Position numbers and translations under genes: made by a program | Shown here: one piece after another, positions 4,916 to 5,352 of the stretch | How positions within the stretch are numbered: position 1 is the first letter of the stretch | Layout: each line of letters opens with the position of its first letter | The notes under the pieces: model-generated | What the model was told of the DNA's origin: nothing | Database searches by the model: none | Seen by the model: only the letters and a program-made list of their open reading frames with translations | NCBI GenBank assembly: GCA_014378225.1 | Contig: JACMOA010000076.1 | Span: 1 to 5,352 of the forward strand | Direction of reading: 5' to 3' | DNA: 5,352 nt | From: Deinococcales bacterium | GTDB lineage: Bacteria; Deinococcota; Deinococci; Deinococcales; Deinococcaceae

Positions 4916-5251
4916 TTAATCCAGGCGGGTGCTGGGTGAGCGGGGTTCAGTGGGTTCAGTAGGCACGTAACCCGTTTGGGCATCCACAGGTAAATCTTGG
5001 TCCTGAACGCTGTTTTTGAGGGTATTTCGGCGGCTTAGCAGCACTCGAGCCAGCAGATAACCCAGCCCAATGACTACAGCAGCAAGCAGCAAAAACTTGA
5101 GCAAAGTGGCCAGCAGTCCCACAATGCCCAGCACCAGCCCTCCAATGCCGCGCAGCAGCAAACCCACCAGCCACAAGCCCCCCATTGCCAGTAATACGAT
5201 TCCTGCCAGCTTTGCCACGCCCTCGAGCGAATTGTTGAATTTGAGCTTCAT
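4916..5251 (-). CDS. Small membrane protein of unknown function
   Basis: The 111-residue product is not one I can name. It has a short basic N-terminus (MKLKF), then a nearly continuous hydrophobic stretch at about residues 12-72. This is probably two or three membrane segments (about 15-33, 35-51 and 53-72) interrupted by Arg34 and Lys52, and rich in Gly and Leu. It ends with a basic SRR at 73-75 and a polar, proline-rich tail of about 35 residues with a TEPTEP repeat. The ATG at 5251 is chosen over a TTG nine bases earlier; neither has a good ribosome site. It lies 113 bp upstream of the metallophosphoesterase gene on the same strand and could share its transcript. Composition strongly supports a real inner-membrane protein. 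Confidence 0.65.
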   Translation of the reverse strand: MKLKFNNSLEGVAKLAGIVLLAMGGLWLVGLLLRGIGGLVLGIVGLLATLLKFLLLAAVVIGLGYLLARVLLSRRNTLKNSVQDQDLPVDAQTGYVPTEPTEPRSPSTRLD

Positions 5252-5352
5252 GCATTTCAATACGTGGCTTCAAGCGGTGGGGTTGCATTACACGCGTTCA
5301 CGTAGCGCTCTGGGTAAGATTGAATGCCATTGCCTGACTCAGCCCACAGAGT

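Larger units (their letters stand above)
24..5227. repeat. Highly iterated palindrome CTCGAG, about 40 copies across the window
   Basis: I counted 40 CTCGAG hexamers, the first at 24 and the last ending at 5227, one per about 134 bp. One or two would be expected from base composition. They occur equally in genes and spacers, with G, C or A usually on the 5' side and C or G on the 3' side, and T before the site rare (2 of 40). In genes most encode Leu-Glu, but others fall out of that frame, such as 2730 in purA and 3732 and 3926 in folE. This resembles the HIP1 palindrome of cyanobacteria in behaviour, though not in sequence. Confidence 0.9.

Noticed and set aside
5257..5352. Open minus-strand frame of 31 codons ending just before the small membrane-protein gene, as the tail of an upstream gene
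   Set aside because: Such a short open frame is expected by chance and its sequence matches no family I recognise; it cannot be judged without the neighbouring DNA.

Overview
The window looks like ordinary chromosome from a moderately GC-rich bacterium of the Deinococcus-Thermus phylum, most likely Meiothermus or a close relative. The SpoVS-family protein is very like the Thermus type (SKSRPNxVAGAI, QAIGP, NQAVKA, IARGYLE, RPSFVKLELEGEERTA). The hexamer CTCGAG also occurs about 40 times in 5.35 kb, a genome-wide habit I associate tentatively with Meiothermus. The genus is inference; the phylum is fairly secure. I see no transposase, phage gene, CRISPR array, tRNA or rRNA.

Layout. Positions 1-593 (minus) hold the 5' end of a glutamate synthase large-subunit gene (gltB), cut by the window edge. 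It is preceded by a C-rich leader of about 200 nt and a near-consensus promoter (TTGAAA-16-TATAAT). Head-to-head with it, at 1125-1472 (plus), is spoVS, whose N-terminus carries an 18-nt tandem duplication. A strong intrinsic terminator (1533-1561) separates spoVS from purA (adenylosuccinate synthetase, 1651-2865). A 519-bp gene-free, hairpin-rich stretch follows, then folE (GTP cyclohydrolase I, 3385-3975). The folE 3' region folds into a nested structure ending in an intrinsic terminator. On the minus strand, converging on folE, lie a metallophosphoesterase gene (4101-4802) and, upstream of it, a small membrane-protein gene (4916-5251).

The recognised enzymes are core nitrogen and nucleotide metabolism: glutamate synthesis, AMP synthesis, and the GTP-to-dihydroneopterin step that feeds folate (and, in many bacteria, deazapurines). 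They do not form one operon. Each appears to be its own transcription unit, apart from the possible minus-strand pair at the right end.

The most interesting signals are at DNA or RNA level rather than new genes. First, CTCGAG is as dense in non-coding DNA (12 in about 1.57 kb) as in coding DNA (28 in about 3.79 kb), and within genes it falls in more than one reading frame. Second, a 35-nt hairpin-forming repeat (31/35 identical) lies on both sides of folE in direct orientation, each copy sitting between two other hairpins. Third, the copy downstream of folE is enclosed in a predicted three-way junction next to the terminator. Fourth, the gltB leader RNA is very C-rich and G-poor, as expected of a Rho-loading leader.
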